DNA of 64,000 nt, taken from contig OY998178.1 in NCBI GenBank assembly GCA_963921935.1, positions 46,244,951 through 46,308,950 of the forward strand, given 5' to 3'. The position numbers and the translations under genes were made by a program. The notes under the pieces were generated by a model that was not told the origin of the DNA, ran no database searches, and saw only the letters and a list, made by a program, of their open reading frames with translations. The first letter of the stretch is position 1; each line of letters opens with the position of its first letter. The stretch is from Galeruca laticollis (lineage: Eukaryota > Arthropoda > Insecta > Coleoptera > Chrysomelidae). Below are positions 11,194 through 21,939 of the stretch, one piece after another.

Positions 11194-12066
11194 TCATATT
11201 TTGAGAGGAGAGCTTTTTAATACTAGTGGGAGATTCTTAATTTTGGCTAGTTCTTTCAAGTGTTCTTCAATAAGTCCAAGCGCCAACACTTCCAGAAATT
11301 CCAACCTTGTTTTCTTATGATTTTCAGCAGCATAAATAACAAAAGCATTTACGCCAGCTATGTTTAAAAACCTGAAAAAATAGATAGTGGTCATCTGCAT
11401 GTTTTCCTTTTTGATCGACATGTACTGACTTTTGTGCTATTGTAGTCTAGAATTATTTGAGACTTTTCGGTTTTAGGACAAATGTTGTCATCGTCATGCA
11501 TGGTGGGGAGAAGAATTATGCATTTATTTATTTTAGACATGTAAGAGACAATTGTGCAACAATCTTGGAACCCGAATATTAATTAACCTACTGGTTGACT
11601 GGTTTTAGCATCACACATGGAATATATTTTCATGCCATACTTGGCAGACTTGTCGGGCATAAAACAAACCCACAGCTTCCACAGAAGGGGTATAATATTT
11701 CGTCTATTGTTACAAATTCTGTTGAACTATAATTTTTCTAAAAGTTTTGATTCAGTATTGAATAAATACCCATATTGGTGACAGTTTATCAAGTACTATC
11801 CGTTCTTCTTATCTTCCTATCCTTCTTACACCATCAAAACAGATAGCCTGTAGCAAAAATTGGAATCTGTTAATACCAAATGCCGCCCCGCATATGGTTA
11901 GTCGTGTTTTGTTTGTTCCTAGTATAAATAAAACTCTATACAGTGCCTTTATTTTAGATCGACAAGTTGCTTTGCAATCTCTCGTGAATGCTTCGGATGC
12001 TTGTTTTCGTTGAATACAAATGTTGGTGTAGGGGTACTGAGGGGTTGTTCTTAAACAGTCGTTCAT
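11194..12066 (-). pseudogene. piggyBac-type transposase relic
   Basis: Read right to left, this stretch carries recognisable piggyBac (DDE_Tnp_1_7) blocks in order, in several frames. First comes SKIKALYRVLFILG with FGINRFQFLLQAICFD, the N-terminal part of the catalytic domain. Then DKLSPIW; then IDEILYPFCGSC, including a conserved acidic residue; then KSAKYGMKIYSMCDAKT; then ILLPTMHDDD and SQIILDYN; and finally RFLNIAGVNAFVIYAAENHKKTRLEFL and LIEEHLK from the C-terminal part. The conserved Trp of the RRWPL block is a TGA stop (near 11395), and frames shift at least at about 11390, 11640 and 11810. The transposase is dead. Its N-terminal end abuts a palindromic element at 12082. Confidence 0.75.
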
Positions 12067-12081
12067 GGCATGTCTCTCTAT

Positions 12082-13777
12082 TAGTCCAGGAGGAATCGGC
12101 GCATGAGTACCGAAAACTATTCCACCTCAATTTTTTTATACGATCCTCTTTGAATTGCCCTACCTATGATATAAATGCATGTTGCCATGGGGCAACCTAG
12201 TGCCATATTGTTTAAACCGAAATTGTTTATACAATTGGAAGGAATTGTTATTTTTCGACCGGACAATTTTTTTTATATTCTTTATTGAAATACAAATAAA
12301 AAAGGTCCTATGACTTTTCACGATAAAGTTAATATTTTTAGAGATATGAATTATTAAAGGTTCGAAAAATCTCAAATTTGAGTACTTTTGACCCATGAAA
12401 AATATGTTAAAAAAATAAAATAAAATATAAATAATAATTTTTTTGAATTCTTTATACAATAGTTAATAATATTCTTAATAGGGATTTAAGAAAATTTCTT
12501 TGTTTATACCTGTTTTTTAATTGTTAATTTCGCGCGCTCACAAGTATGCGTCGCTACCTTCAAATATCGCCGTCTCTCTCTGACTCATGCGCTGCATCGA
12601 CCTCTCTGTGTCCTGAATCATTATTCATAATTTACCTAAGAAACCATTAGCTTCATCAAGATTGGTAAACAGAGCAATGTTACTAATAATTAAATTGTCT
12701 ACAATTTGTTTTTAACAAAAGTAATTTAAGTATGAATCGGAACATGTAATTAAAACTACTTTTTTGTTATTATCATACTAATTTATGCATTTTTATCAAC
12801 AATAATAAGATATAATGGTATTTGAAAAATTTTTGGAATCACAATTATATATAAATAATAAGCTTTTGCTCAAAACATACATTTGGATAAATGCATTGAA
12901 TCCGGAATATAAAACATTGGATTTTACGAATTTCGGATACAAACTAGAGAATGATACTTTGCTAATACCTTTATTTATAAACAAAAGCCCATTTCCAACT
13001 GATCAAAATCTAATGTTTTATATTCCGGATTCAATGCATTTTTCCAAATGTATGTTTGCGATTCCAAAAATTTTTCAAATCTTATTATTGTTGATAAAAA
13101 TGCATAAATCACTATGATAATAACAAAAATGTTCCGATTCATACTTAAATTAATTTTGTTAAAAAAAACAAATTGTAGACAATTTAATTATTAATAACAT
13201 TGCTCTCTTTACCAATCTTGATAAAGTTCATGGTTTTTTAGATAAATGATTAATAATGATTCAGGACACAGAGAGACCGTATGCAGCGCATGAATCAGAG
13301 AGAGACGGCGCATACTTGTGAGCGCGCGAAATTAACAATTAAAAAACAGGTATAAACAATGAAATTTTCTTAAATCTCTATTAAGAATATTATTAACAAT
13401 TGTATAAAGGATTTTAAAAAATTATTATTTATATTTTATTATATTTTTTTAATATATTTTTCATGGGTCAAAAGTACCCAAATTTGAGATTTTTCGAACC
13501 TTTAAAAATTCATATCTCTAAAAATATTAACTTTATCGTGAAAAGTGATAGGACCTTTTTTATTTGTATTTCAGTAAAGAATATAAAAAAAATTGCCCGG
13601 TTGAAAAATAACAATTTCTTCCAATTGTTTAAACAATTTCTGTTTAAACAATATGGCACTAGGTTGCCCCATGGCAACATGCATTTATATCATCAGTAGG
13701 GCAATTGAAAGAGGATCGCATAAAAAAATTGAGGTGGAATAGTTTTCGGTACTCATGCGCCGATTCCTCCTGGACTA
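12082..13777. mobile_element. 1.7-kb palindromic element flanked by TA
   Basis: Two long inverted arms, 12082-12925 and 13005-13777, surround a ~80-bp spacer. The outer ends begin GTCCAGGAGGAATCGGCGC next to TA on both sides, which suits a Tc1/mariner-type TA target. Mirror-image open frames at 12160-12459 (minus) and 13463-13699 (plus) encode near-identical peptides only because they lie in the two arms; stops, AT-richness and lack of motifs argue against a real gene. The arms diverge by many substitutions and a ~70-bp length difference, so the copy is old. The element sits between parts of what may have been one piggyBac relic. Confidence 0.75.
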
Positions 13778-13910
13778 TATTGCTGTATATATCGCTAGAG
13801 GAATCCCATTGTTCACTGTAAAACACCCGCCTACGCGCCGCCACATGTCTAGCTGACCGTCGTGACTCTTTGTCGTCGCTTCCATTGTCTGTTCTGTGCG
13901 CGGTATACAT
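13778..13910 (-). pseudogene. Possible N-terminal piece of the piggyBac relic
   Basis: On the minus strand a short frame starting at 13910 encodes a polar, acidic peptide (MYTAHRTDNGSDDKESRR...SSSDIYSN) that runs into the palindromic element. piggyBac proteins usually begin with an acidic, low-conservation segment, and the rest of the relic lies on the far side of the palindrome in the same direction. The link is inferred from position and composition only. Confidence 0.3.
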
Positions 13911-13996
13911 TTGATTGGAGTGTATCGAATTTTTCGGAGAGACCGCTAATGCGCGGGGGCTGTTAATGTATTTTCCATGGTATCTTTGTTCCTGTA

Positions 13997-14120
13997 TTTT
14001 TTGGAACGAAGTTCCTCATCGCGCGTTGTGAAAGGAGGCTAGACGGAAAAAATTCTTACGAAAAGTTGTCACGACACTTTTTGAAGCTATTGTAAGCTGT
14101 GCGGCGTGCGCATGTTTCTC
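13997..14120. repeat. Direct repeat A flanking the tRNA-like sequence
   Basis: This ~120-bp unit starts TTTTTTGGAACGAAG and includes GGCTAGACGGAAAAAATTC, GTTGTCACGACACTTTTTG and GCGGCGTGCGCATG. It recurs at 14431-14553 in the same orientation with small indels. The first bases, GGAACGAAGTTCC, form a palindrome that also appears at 14699-14711. Confidence 0.8.
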
Positions 14121-14324
14121 CAACCAAGTCATACGATTTATAATCTCCACATTTTGTGTGTTTAGCAAGTGTACGCGTCATAATTTTAATAAATTCAAAA
14201 ACAAATCATATTTTAATATTACTTAGTATAGTTTTTTGTCTTTATTATGTTAATTAATTGTTGAGATTCTCTACAACAAAAATTGAAATAATATACTTCA
14301 GTTGCTTGCTATATAATGAATAAT

Positions 14325-14396
14325 ACTTTTGTAGTATAGTGGTCAGTATCCCCGCCTGTCACGCGGGAGACCGGGGTTCGATTCCCCGCCGGGAAG
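14325..14396 (+). tRNA. tRNA-Asp (GTC), probably a pseudogene
   Basis: The D arm (TAGTATAGTGG), anticodon arm (CCCGC-CTGTCAC-GCGGG, anticodon GTC) and T arm (CGGGG-TTCGATT-CCCCG) match a eukaryotic tRNA-Asp, and both internal promoter boxes are intact. The acceptor stem is not: the 5' side ACTTTTG cannot pair properly with the 3' side CCGGGAA (one Watson-Crick pair, three G-T wobbles, three mismatches). Discriminator G is present. The body could still recruit RNA polymerase III, but a functional tRNA is doubtful. It sits between two ~120-bp direct repeats, which suggests it moved as part of a repeat. Confidence 0.75.
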
Positions 14397-14430
14397 GAAT
14401 TTTTATTTTCTGAAAAATTCTTTTTCTTGC

Positions 14431-14580
14431 TTTTTGGAACGAAGTGAAGTGAAGTGAAAGGGGGCTAGACGGAAAAAATTCTTACGAAAAGTTGTCACGA
14501 CACTTTTTGCTATTGTAAGCTATTGTAAGCTGTGCGGCGTGCGCATGTTTCTCTGTCTGTCTGTCTGTCTCTCTCTCTGT
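14431..14580. repeat. Direct repeat B plus CTGT/CT microsatellite
   Basis: The second copy of the 13997-14120 unit (14431-14553) carries a GAAGT triplication near its start and a partial duplication of CTATTGTAAG. It runs into a (TCTG)n-(CT)n simple repeat to about 14580. Confidence 0.8.
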
Positions 14581-14714
14581 TATAGAAAGCAAGCCAGATA
14601 TTTTCATTTCTATTTCGCATTGAACAGTGTGGTGTCGCGACGATTATTTCATAAAAAAAATAAAATTTTATTACAATTCCTTCACTAATTAATCGAAAGG
14701 AACTTCGTTCCATC

Positions 14715-15640
14715 AGTGTGTCCCTTGACACCTCTCAACTTTTTTCGTCTGGTGATTCCAAAGGCGATATAGATCCAGGAATGTGAAAATAACACTTTCA
14801 GACCACTTAATCTTTTTTCTATACCTAATTTTTTTATTAAATTGCAAAACGCAAATGGATACCGAAAATAAATTTGATCAAGCGAGGTAAAACCTGACTG
14901 TAGGATTCACACGTTTCAAGTAGGTTTGTTGAACAATAAAGTTTGATTCAATGACATTGAAAAGTTGATAATTTACGTGGAAACAAAAGTTATCACCAAC
15001 TTTTATTTAGCAACTTAAATATGTCAACGAACCCGTGAGAAAGCACATTGGTGAAAAGTATGGAACCATTTGCCATGAACCCCTAAAACTGATTCACGAC
15101 GGATAATGTTGCCTATTTTTTGAAGTTCTAAATATGGAAGATGTTATAAGTAAATTAAACATCTTCATCAAATAAATTACCGATGAAGTTATGTAATAAA
15201 TAAGTGCGTAGTGTAAAGTTAATAAACAAAAAATCTTTTGGAAGTATCCTTTTATACCTTTTTGTGTATACGTTTCGAAAGAGACGGTTTTTGACAGGTT
15301 TTTATAAGCTAAGCTAAGATAGATTGGTCTATATATTTACGTACATAGTTCGCGTATATCATTTAGCAACATGTTAACTGTGATCATGTTTTGATTTGCT
15401 TCCGCATGATGAATTACAGTAACTGAAGTCCCTAGCGAACGTTACTCACAGTAATTTAACTCTGAACTATTTTAGTACAAAAAATGTCTTCGACTAAATT
15501 CTCATATACGATGAAATTTAATCAGCTTGAATTAATTATTACTAATTTAGTAAATGTATCTCAAATTACTCGACACAAACAAATTTGTTAATTAAAATCA
15601 TGATTTTTGCATATAATTCATAGTACAGAATAGTTCATTC
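14715..15640. other. Non-coding stretch
   Basis: No coding pattern or element was recognised between the tRNA-bearing repeat and the Penelope region. Confidence 0.35.
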
Positions 15641-16090
15641 CTTCTAGTTTTTACAGAAATGAGAATAGAGCAACAGATCAACACTTTGGAGATATAGATC
15701 TTGTAACACCAAAAGAAATACTGAAAGATATTTAAACCAATTTATATTCCATAAAAGCCAGAATGCCATATTCTAAAGTAGTAGTTTGACAGAAATAGCA
15801 ATAAATGTACCTACTCTAGAGATATAAAGCTTGTAACAGTAAAATAAATATCTACTGGAACAGATTTGAATAGCCTTGAGTCACAAACATAATATGATCT
15901 GATTACTCATGGAATTCTAAAACATTTTGACAGAAATAGTGATAACTTAGAGCAACAAAACCACACTCCAGAGATATAAAGCTTGTAACAGTAAAATAAG
16001 TAAATCAGTGAAGTCAACTGAGTGTACTAGAGAAAAATAATTAGAAAATGAAATTAACTATCTCGACTCTTACTTCGTGGAATCTGCTCA
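15641..16090 (+). repeat. Degenerate tandem repeats upstream of the Penelope RT
   Basis: Related units carrying GAGATATA(A)AGCTTGTAACA recur at about 15689, 15819 and 15971, with linked motifs TTTTGACAGAAATAG and CTCGTGGAATTC-like stretches. The same units are found at 21940-22136 and continue at 25016-25095, beyond the hAT insertion. Penelope-like elements often carry repeated terminal sequences, so these are probably 5' repeat units of that family; this is inferred from position. Confidence 0.55.
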
Positions 16091-16103
16091 ACTTTTTGAT
16101 TAG

Positions 16104-16661
16104 TTGAAATCAATCCACTTGCAAGATAACTATAAACTCATTTCGTTCGATGTAACTAATATGTTCACTAAAATTCCTCCTAAAGAATGTCTAATACTTG
16201 TAAGAAAATTACTAGAAGATAAAAATATTAATCCAGGAATAATATCAGATATACTTAATTTATTTGATGTATGTATTAATCAGAATTATTTCACTTTTGA
16301 CAATAAGATATATATTCAAAATGAAGGTTTACCAATGGGAAGCCCTATATCACCTATTTTAGCAAACATTTTTATGGACAATTTAGAAAAAAAGATCTTT
16401 GAAAGTAATATTTCGAAAAATATTTTATTTTGGTATAGATATGTAGATGACATATTAGCTTATTTTATGGGTAGTGAACGACAATTAGATATATTTTTCT
16501 ACCACATCAATAATTTACACCCAAAAATTAAATTTACATTAGAAATTGAAGAAAATAGCTCAACCAATTTTCTTGATTTAAAAATTCTAAGAGTTAATAA
16601 TGTACTTGATTATTCAATTTACCGAAAACCATCACATATGCAGGAAATATTTCAAAGATAA
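16104..16661 (+). CDS. Penelope-like reverse transcriptase, partial
   Basis: The 185-residue frame matches the core of Penelope-like RTs: SFDVTNMFTKIP (motif A, about 14-25), LPMGSPISPILANIFMD (motif B, about 76-92), FWYRYVDDILAYF with catalytic YVDD (113-116), then FTLEIEE and FLDLKI and the YRKPSHM block. The N-terminal region is lost into the repeat array, and the protein stops soon after YRKPSHM, so the segment linking RT to endonuclease is largely deleted. The GIY-YIG endonuclease follows 60 bp later in another frame. Non-functional. Confidence 0.85.
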   Translation: MKSIHLQDNYKLISFDVTNMFTKIPPKECLILVRKLLEDKNINPGIISDILNLFDVCINQNYFTFDNKIYIQNEGLPMGSPISPILANIFMDNLEKKIFESNISKNILFWYRYVDDILAYFMGSERQLDIFFYHINNLHPKIKFTLEIEENSSTNFLDLKILRVNNVLDYSIYRKPSHMQEIFQR

Positions 16662-16720
16662 TATCTTCAGCAACGAATACAACAGTTTCTTTTAAAACAG
16701 AAAGTAACGTTAGTACAAAA

Positions 16721-17092
16721 TTGTTAAATGTAAAAACAAAAATACCACTATTGAAGAAGTCAGGTATATATAAACTCAAATGTCCAGAATGTAATGCTGT
16801 CTATTTGGGTCAGACCCTTAGGAATTTTAAAATCCGATACAGCGAACACTTACGAGCATACAGATTAAAACAACAAGATGAATCCCACTACGCAAAACAT
16901 CTACTTGATACCAATCATTCATTGATACCTAACACAAAACTAGAAGTGCTGCATATTTGTGAAAAGAAACAAGAACTGGATTTCCTTGAAGAATTGGAAA
17001 TTAGAAGACATTTAAGAAACCCACAATATGAAGTTGTCAATGAACAGTTAAATCTAGGGAGTTCTCCACTAATAAATTGTCTTCTTAAGTGA
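16721..17092 (+). CDS. GIY-YIG endonuclease of the Penelope-like element
   Basis: This 123-residue frame is the C-terminal endonuclease of the element. It shows SGIYKLKC (GIY), AVYLGQT (the YIG equivalent), FKIRYSEH with the catalytic arginine, HYAKHLLDTNH and LDFLEELEIRRHL with the metal-binding glutamate, ending at a natural stop. GIY-YIG nicking domains are diagnostic of Penelope elements among retroelements. The frame is open upstream as far as about 16670, so the true start lies in the RT fusion rather than at this Met. Confidence 0.88.
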   Translation: MLNVKTKIPLLKKSGIYKLKCPECNAVYLGQTLRNFKIRYSEHLRAYRLKQQDESHYAKHLLDTNHSLIPNTKLEVLHICEKKQELDFLEELEIRRHLRNPQYEVVNEQLNLGSSPLINCLLK

Positions 17093-17460
17093 TAATTGTA
17101 AAGATCAGCAGATATAGTTTTCCTGGTTTTCTATATCATTGCACAGTTATACTGATCTTAATTGGAAAAATGATATCCAGGATATCACCATAGGGCTAAT
17201 AATATCTAAGCTTCAATATTTGTAATATCACATCTTCTTCTTTTTTCTATAAACATATATTAAGTCAATCACAAGTTAAGTCACTTCTTGGTCTAGCCAA
17301 AAATAACTACTAACATCAGGTAGGCATCAAATGAAATGTAACTTCTGTCATTCTGACGATGATATTGATGTATGGAAACAATTGTCAATTTTTTAGAATT
17401 TTCAATAACTTTTATTATATTGTGGAATTAACTAGAGACCGTGAGTTTCATTTAAAAACA
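17093..17460 (+). mobile_element. Penelope 3' terminal region
   Basis: It contains GGTCACTTCTTGGTCTAGCC-like sequence, AGGTAGGCATCAAATGAAATG and CTTCTGTCATTCTGACGATG. The same block appears in both orientations at 29138-29480, marking it as a terminal repeat of the family. It gives way to a hAT relic near 17464. Confidence 0.65.
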
Positions 17461-17463
17461 CTA

Positions 17464-18530
17464 AGATGAAGTTGAAGATAATTCTAATGTACTATGTAAA
17501 ATACGTTCTATCTTTTCGAAAATTAAACGATCAGAACAACTTTTAATTAAGTTCCGACGTGCTTGCGAGGCAACTGGTAATTTTCGCCAATTAACACCTG
17601 TGTTGGATGTGCCTACACGCTGGAATTCCAGTAACGATATGTTGAAAGTAGCTCTTGAAGCTAGATATGGACTTGGTGTACTGTGTCAAAATGATGTTGA
17701 TTTAAAACAATATGCTCTTATGGACAATGAATGGATTATGCTAGAAGAAGTTCATAAATTACTAGTCAACTTTCAAATTCTTTTCAAAAAGCTCGGAGGA
17801 GAGAAGTACGTCACATTACCTATGGTGGTTGTATGTATCAATATACTAATAGATAATATTGAGAACAAAATATGTAAATGGGACCAAAAGGTAGATCGAA
17901 CCGCTGACGAAGAGCAGCTTATAGTTAGTTTTCAGGCTGCGAGAGACGAAATATTAAAGGATTATCGTAAGGCTAATTGGATTTATGCTGCAGTCTTAAT
18001 TCTCGATCCGCGGCATAAGTTAGAAGCGTTTGATATGACAACATGGGGCCAAGAATTAAAAAATACTTCGATTCAGAAATTGCAAGATATATACAAAGCC
18101 TATTTTAATCAATCAGAAGATTCAGAAGGACCATGTACGAAAAAACGGCGGCGAGGGAACGAAAAGATCCTGGACCGGAAAATTCCGATTTTTTAATTGA
18201 TTTGCATGTTTTGTATGCAGTAAACCCTACGCATACAGGAGAATGGATGCAGGAGCTTCAAAAATATTATCCTATGCCTCGATGTAATAAAGAAACAGAT
18301 ATACTACAATGGTGGAAATTGCATGCTTCTGAATTTCGTATTTTAAGTTTAATTGCACGAGATAGATCTCTTAAGCATACCGGCTACTTCAGTCCCGGCG
18401 GAAAGATTATTCTCACGTGCTGCATTAACTATAAGAAAACATCGAAATCGCCACAACAATGAATCTGCACAATGTTTTTTATGTCTAAACTACTGGGTGA
18501 AAAACAAAAACATTTGTAACAGAGAGGGCC
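17464..18530 (+). pseudogene. hAT transposase relic (BED/RICESLEEPER-like)
   Basis: The reading DEVEDNSNVLCKIRSIFSKI enters the middle of a hAT transposase. TPVLDVPTRWNSSNDML (the RW block) follows, then ILDPRHK, and in shifted frames ILQWWKLHASEF, LSLIARD, SIPATSVPAERLFSRA and CLNYW, the hAT C-terminal dimerisation region. Frame changes occur near 18160 and 18365. The BED finger and the first catalytic part are missing, so the copy is 5'-truncated. No 5' terminal repeat is seen at its left junction with the Penelope 3' end. Confidence 0.85.
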
Positions 18531-18844
18531 AAGGGCTGTTTTTTACCTTTGATTTTTTCAGTTATTTCATTTATAAAATAATGTTTTTATTTTCTTTAGT
18601 TGTATTACTTTCAAATACATGTCATTTTTCAACAATTGTAATTTTCCCTTCCGACTCTCATATTATACCAAGTATTTGAGTATTTCTTATTGCACTGAAA
18701 CAATAAGATTATGAATGATGAGATTTCGATTATTTTACGAGACTCTCGTACGGGAAACAAGACGAGACTGGAGGCTGCGAGACGAGACTTGAGACGAGAC
18801 AAGACTGTGAAAATCTCGTCTCGTTGGTCTCGTGCGAACCACTA
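18531..18844 (+). mobile_element. hAT 3' end with GAGACGAGAC subterminal repeats
   Basis: After the transposase relic, GAGAC/CTCGTCTCG motifs cluster at about 18735-18833 in both orientations, a usual subterminal pattern for transposase binding in hAT elements. The last bases read CGTGCGAACCACTA, consistent with a hAT terminal inverted repeat whose other end would read TAGTGGTTCGCACG. That left end is absent here. Confidence 0.6.
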
Positions 18845-18879
18845 GATAAAGTAATTTATTTTAACCATATTATTATTAA

Positions 18880-20791
18880 CATTTTTATATACCTGCTTCA
18901 ATAAAAATTGTAAATGTTAAAAACTCCAAACCCGGTTGGCTTACAGATAATATAAAACTTATGATGTCTCTTCGAGACAAAACATTTTCTAAATTTAAAA
19001 AAACAAAATTACTGGCTCATTGGGAATATTATAAATCTTTAAGAAATTTGACTACTAACGTAATTAATAATGGAAAAAAGCATATGTACAATACTCTGTC
19101 GATAATTATAAACCAAATTCTAAAATTATGTGGCGTGAATTAATGTTTGTAATAAATCTATAAATAAACCTTTGCCACCCGACATTGCAAATAAACCTAA
19201 TGATATTAATAACTACTTTTCAAATCTCTCATTATTTAATGGTCCACCTGAGAATGACTTAATTATTTTATATAAAACAAATCTTCAAACTAACTTCTCA
19301 TCATTATTTTCTTTCTCCTACGTAAATCAAAATATACTATACAAAAATCTTGTAGAAATTAAATCCAATGCCACGGGCGCCGATCAAATTAATGCTATGT
19401 TGTCCGTATATATTACCAATTTTATCACATATTGTAAATGCTTGTTTGTCTCTATCAATTTTCCCAGACTGTTGGCAACTCTCAAAATTTTTCCCTTTAC
19501 GCAAAAAACAGAATATTTTCAACATGAATGACTTAAGATCTATTTGGATATTACCAGTTTGATCTAAAGTTGTAGAGAAAATTATGAAATTTCAGATGAA
19601 TATGCACATTAATAATTACTCTTTATTACCAGATACCCAATCCGGCTTTAGAAAATGACACAGTTGTACAACATCCCTTTTGGATATCACAGATACCTTG
19701 CAGAGGAATATTGATAATGGAAAAACTTCAGCACTCATACTGCTTGACTATTCAAAGGCATTATATACCATAAATCATGAAGTCTTATTGGCTATTCTTC
19801 ACTTTTGTGACTTTTCAATTAGTGCCATCAATATTCTTAGAAATTAACTTGAAAGTATGTAGAAACATACTCCGGCATATCATCAACGAATTTTATATCT
19901 CGTGGATTTCCACAAGGCTCTATTTTAGGACCAGTTCTTATTTCACTGTATTTAGCAAATATCACTAATTTTTTGAAGTATTGTGAACGTTACTTATACG
20001 CTGACGATACTCAATTAATTGGTTCTTTTGACCATTTTGATTATGAACAGGCTCAATATGGGATAAACTCTGACTTAGATCTAGACGACATGACTTATCC
20101 ATAAATCTCTCTAAATCGGTAGTACTTTTCTTTGGCAAATACCGTCATGAGATGGAGAATAGAATTGCAGTCTCTTTAGCGGGTAATGATATTCTCTGTT
20201 CTGCTAGTGCCAGAAATCTCGGGCTTGAGCTAGACACGGTCTAGAAACCATCTGAACAAATGTCTTAAGAGAGCTTATATGAATCTTAAAATGTTATTTC
20301 CACATATTTTATCTCAAATAACTAAAATTGTACTTTCTGATTCGTTAGTCTTAAGTCACTTCACTTACTGTGATGTTGTTTACGGGCCTTGTTTGTAAAA
20401 AATAGACGAATTGAGAATTCAAAAGGTTCAAAATGCCTATTTTCGGTTCATATATGGTATCAGGAAATGTGATCATATATCTCATAAATTAACGTCGGCA
20501 AAATGGTTCAATATGAACAATAGATGTCACCTTCATTCACCCATTATGTTTCTTAAAGTTATTCTTTTTGAAAGTCCTGCTTATCTCTACAATAAAATTA
20601 CGTTTAAAACTGATGTACATAATGTTAATATTAGAGCTCGTGGATTGATTTCCCCTCTGCACATCGCACTACTATATTTGAGAGGTCTTTTTCGTTCCAA
20701 ATTTATAACTTATACAAATAAAATTCCTGATTCACTTAAATCTCTTAAAATATCTAATTTTAAAAGGACCTATAAACAAGCAATTCTCTGA
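18880..20791 (+). pseudogene. CR1/Jockey-like non-LTR RT relic
   Basis: Fragments in order, in changing frames: WLTDNIKLMMSLRDK (end of the linker), EIKSNATGADQINAML (start of RT), LRSIWILPV, TQSGFRK, LLDYSKAL, GFPQGSILGPVL, YLYADDTQLIGSF with an intact YADD near 20000, and the C-terminal part RIQKVQNAYFRFIYGIRK...VHNVNIRARG...NFKRTYKQAIL. At least five frameshifts and several stops separate the pieces. No endonuclease or ORF1 is seen upstream, so the copy is 5'-truncated and old. CR1 or Jockey assignment is tentative. Confidence 0.8.
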
Positions 20792-20917
20792 GTCAACGGT
20801 TGTATAAGTACCTGCTTGTAATCATTTTTTAAAGACCTGGCATTTTTGATATTTGTAGTTTTTGGTTTTTGCCAATACAATTGGAGCTGTAGTACTTTTT
20901 CTCTATTTTCTCTGTTT

Positions 20918-21722
20918 TTACTTTTCCGCCAACCTATCTAATATGCGAGAAAAGTATTGGTTTACCCACAAAAAAGTTGGAAATTAGAAATTTTTTTTTG
21001 AGTTATTTTTACGTTATCCATCAACAAGACGAAAAAACGGTTTTTAGAAAAAAATCCTGTGTGTATGTCGTCGTCGTCGTTGTCGTCGGCCACTTTTCCT
21101 TGCAAGTCTTGTTAGCACGATGCAGCCTCCGGAGTGCAATAAGTCACCAATTTTATGATGGAATATTGTTAAGGACATTTCACAGATGAACCCTATTGAT
21201 TTTCAGCTCACCAGAGCCAGTACAACGGGTGCTATGGTACTTGAAGTACGATATTTTTGTCATTTTTGGAGAAGTTTCAGTTTGTTAGCACGATACAGCC
21301 TCCGGAGTATATACAAGTGATGAATTTTATGATTGGATATTATTCAGAGCGTCTTAAAGATGAACCCTATTGATATTGAGCTTACTAAAGCCAGTACAAC
21401 GGGTGCTGTGGTACTTGAAGTACCAAATTTTTGTCATTTTTGGAGAATTTTCAGTTTGTTAGCACGATACAGCCTCCAGAGAGTATACGATTGATCAACT
21501 TTATGGATAAGTATTGTTCAAGGTGTCTCACAGATGTACCCTATTGATTTTCAGTTGACTAGAGCGAGTACAGCGGGTCCTATAAAACTAGATATACTAA
21601 ATTTTTGGTTATTTTTGGAGAAATTTCGGTTTGTTAGCACGATACATCCCCCGAAGTGTATACAAGTAACAATTTTATGATAGAATATTGTTCAGTTTTA
21701 ATCTTTAAAACCGTTTATTTTT
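20918..21722 (+). mobile_element. Helentron-like (HINE) repeat, copy 2, four units
   Basis: Same layout as the copy at 10241: TTACTTTTCCGCC start, GTC tract, four ~172-bp units. Unlike the others it lacks the ~23 bases holding the right inverted motif GCGGAAAAGT: the last unit (GTTCAG) joins directly to TTTTAATCTTTAAAACCG, so the 3' hairpin and end are kept. This shows the true 3' boundary lies beyond the inverted motif. Confidence 0.7.
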
Positions 21723-21939
21723 ATGTATTTTGTATCTTTTTGTTGTGTGCGTAACAGCGCCTCGCCTTTTGTCGCTTTTTTGGGTTTATTGACATCTAAA
21801 TCACGCTACATCCACTCGTAACAGATAATACTGCCTGGGCATTTTTTTTTGCATATTATCCAATTTTTTGCAATGATATACTTTTATATTATTCTGTTCT
21901 AATGATAATATGTAAAATAAACATTTATTCATTATTTAA

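Noticed and set aside
12160..13699. Pair of near-identical ~80-99-aa ORFs on opposite strands
   Set aside because: They are mirror images in the two arms of the palindrome, with no family motif.
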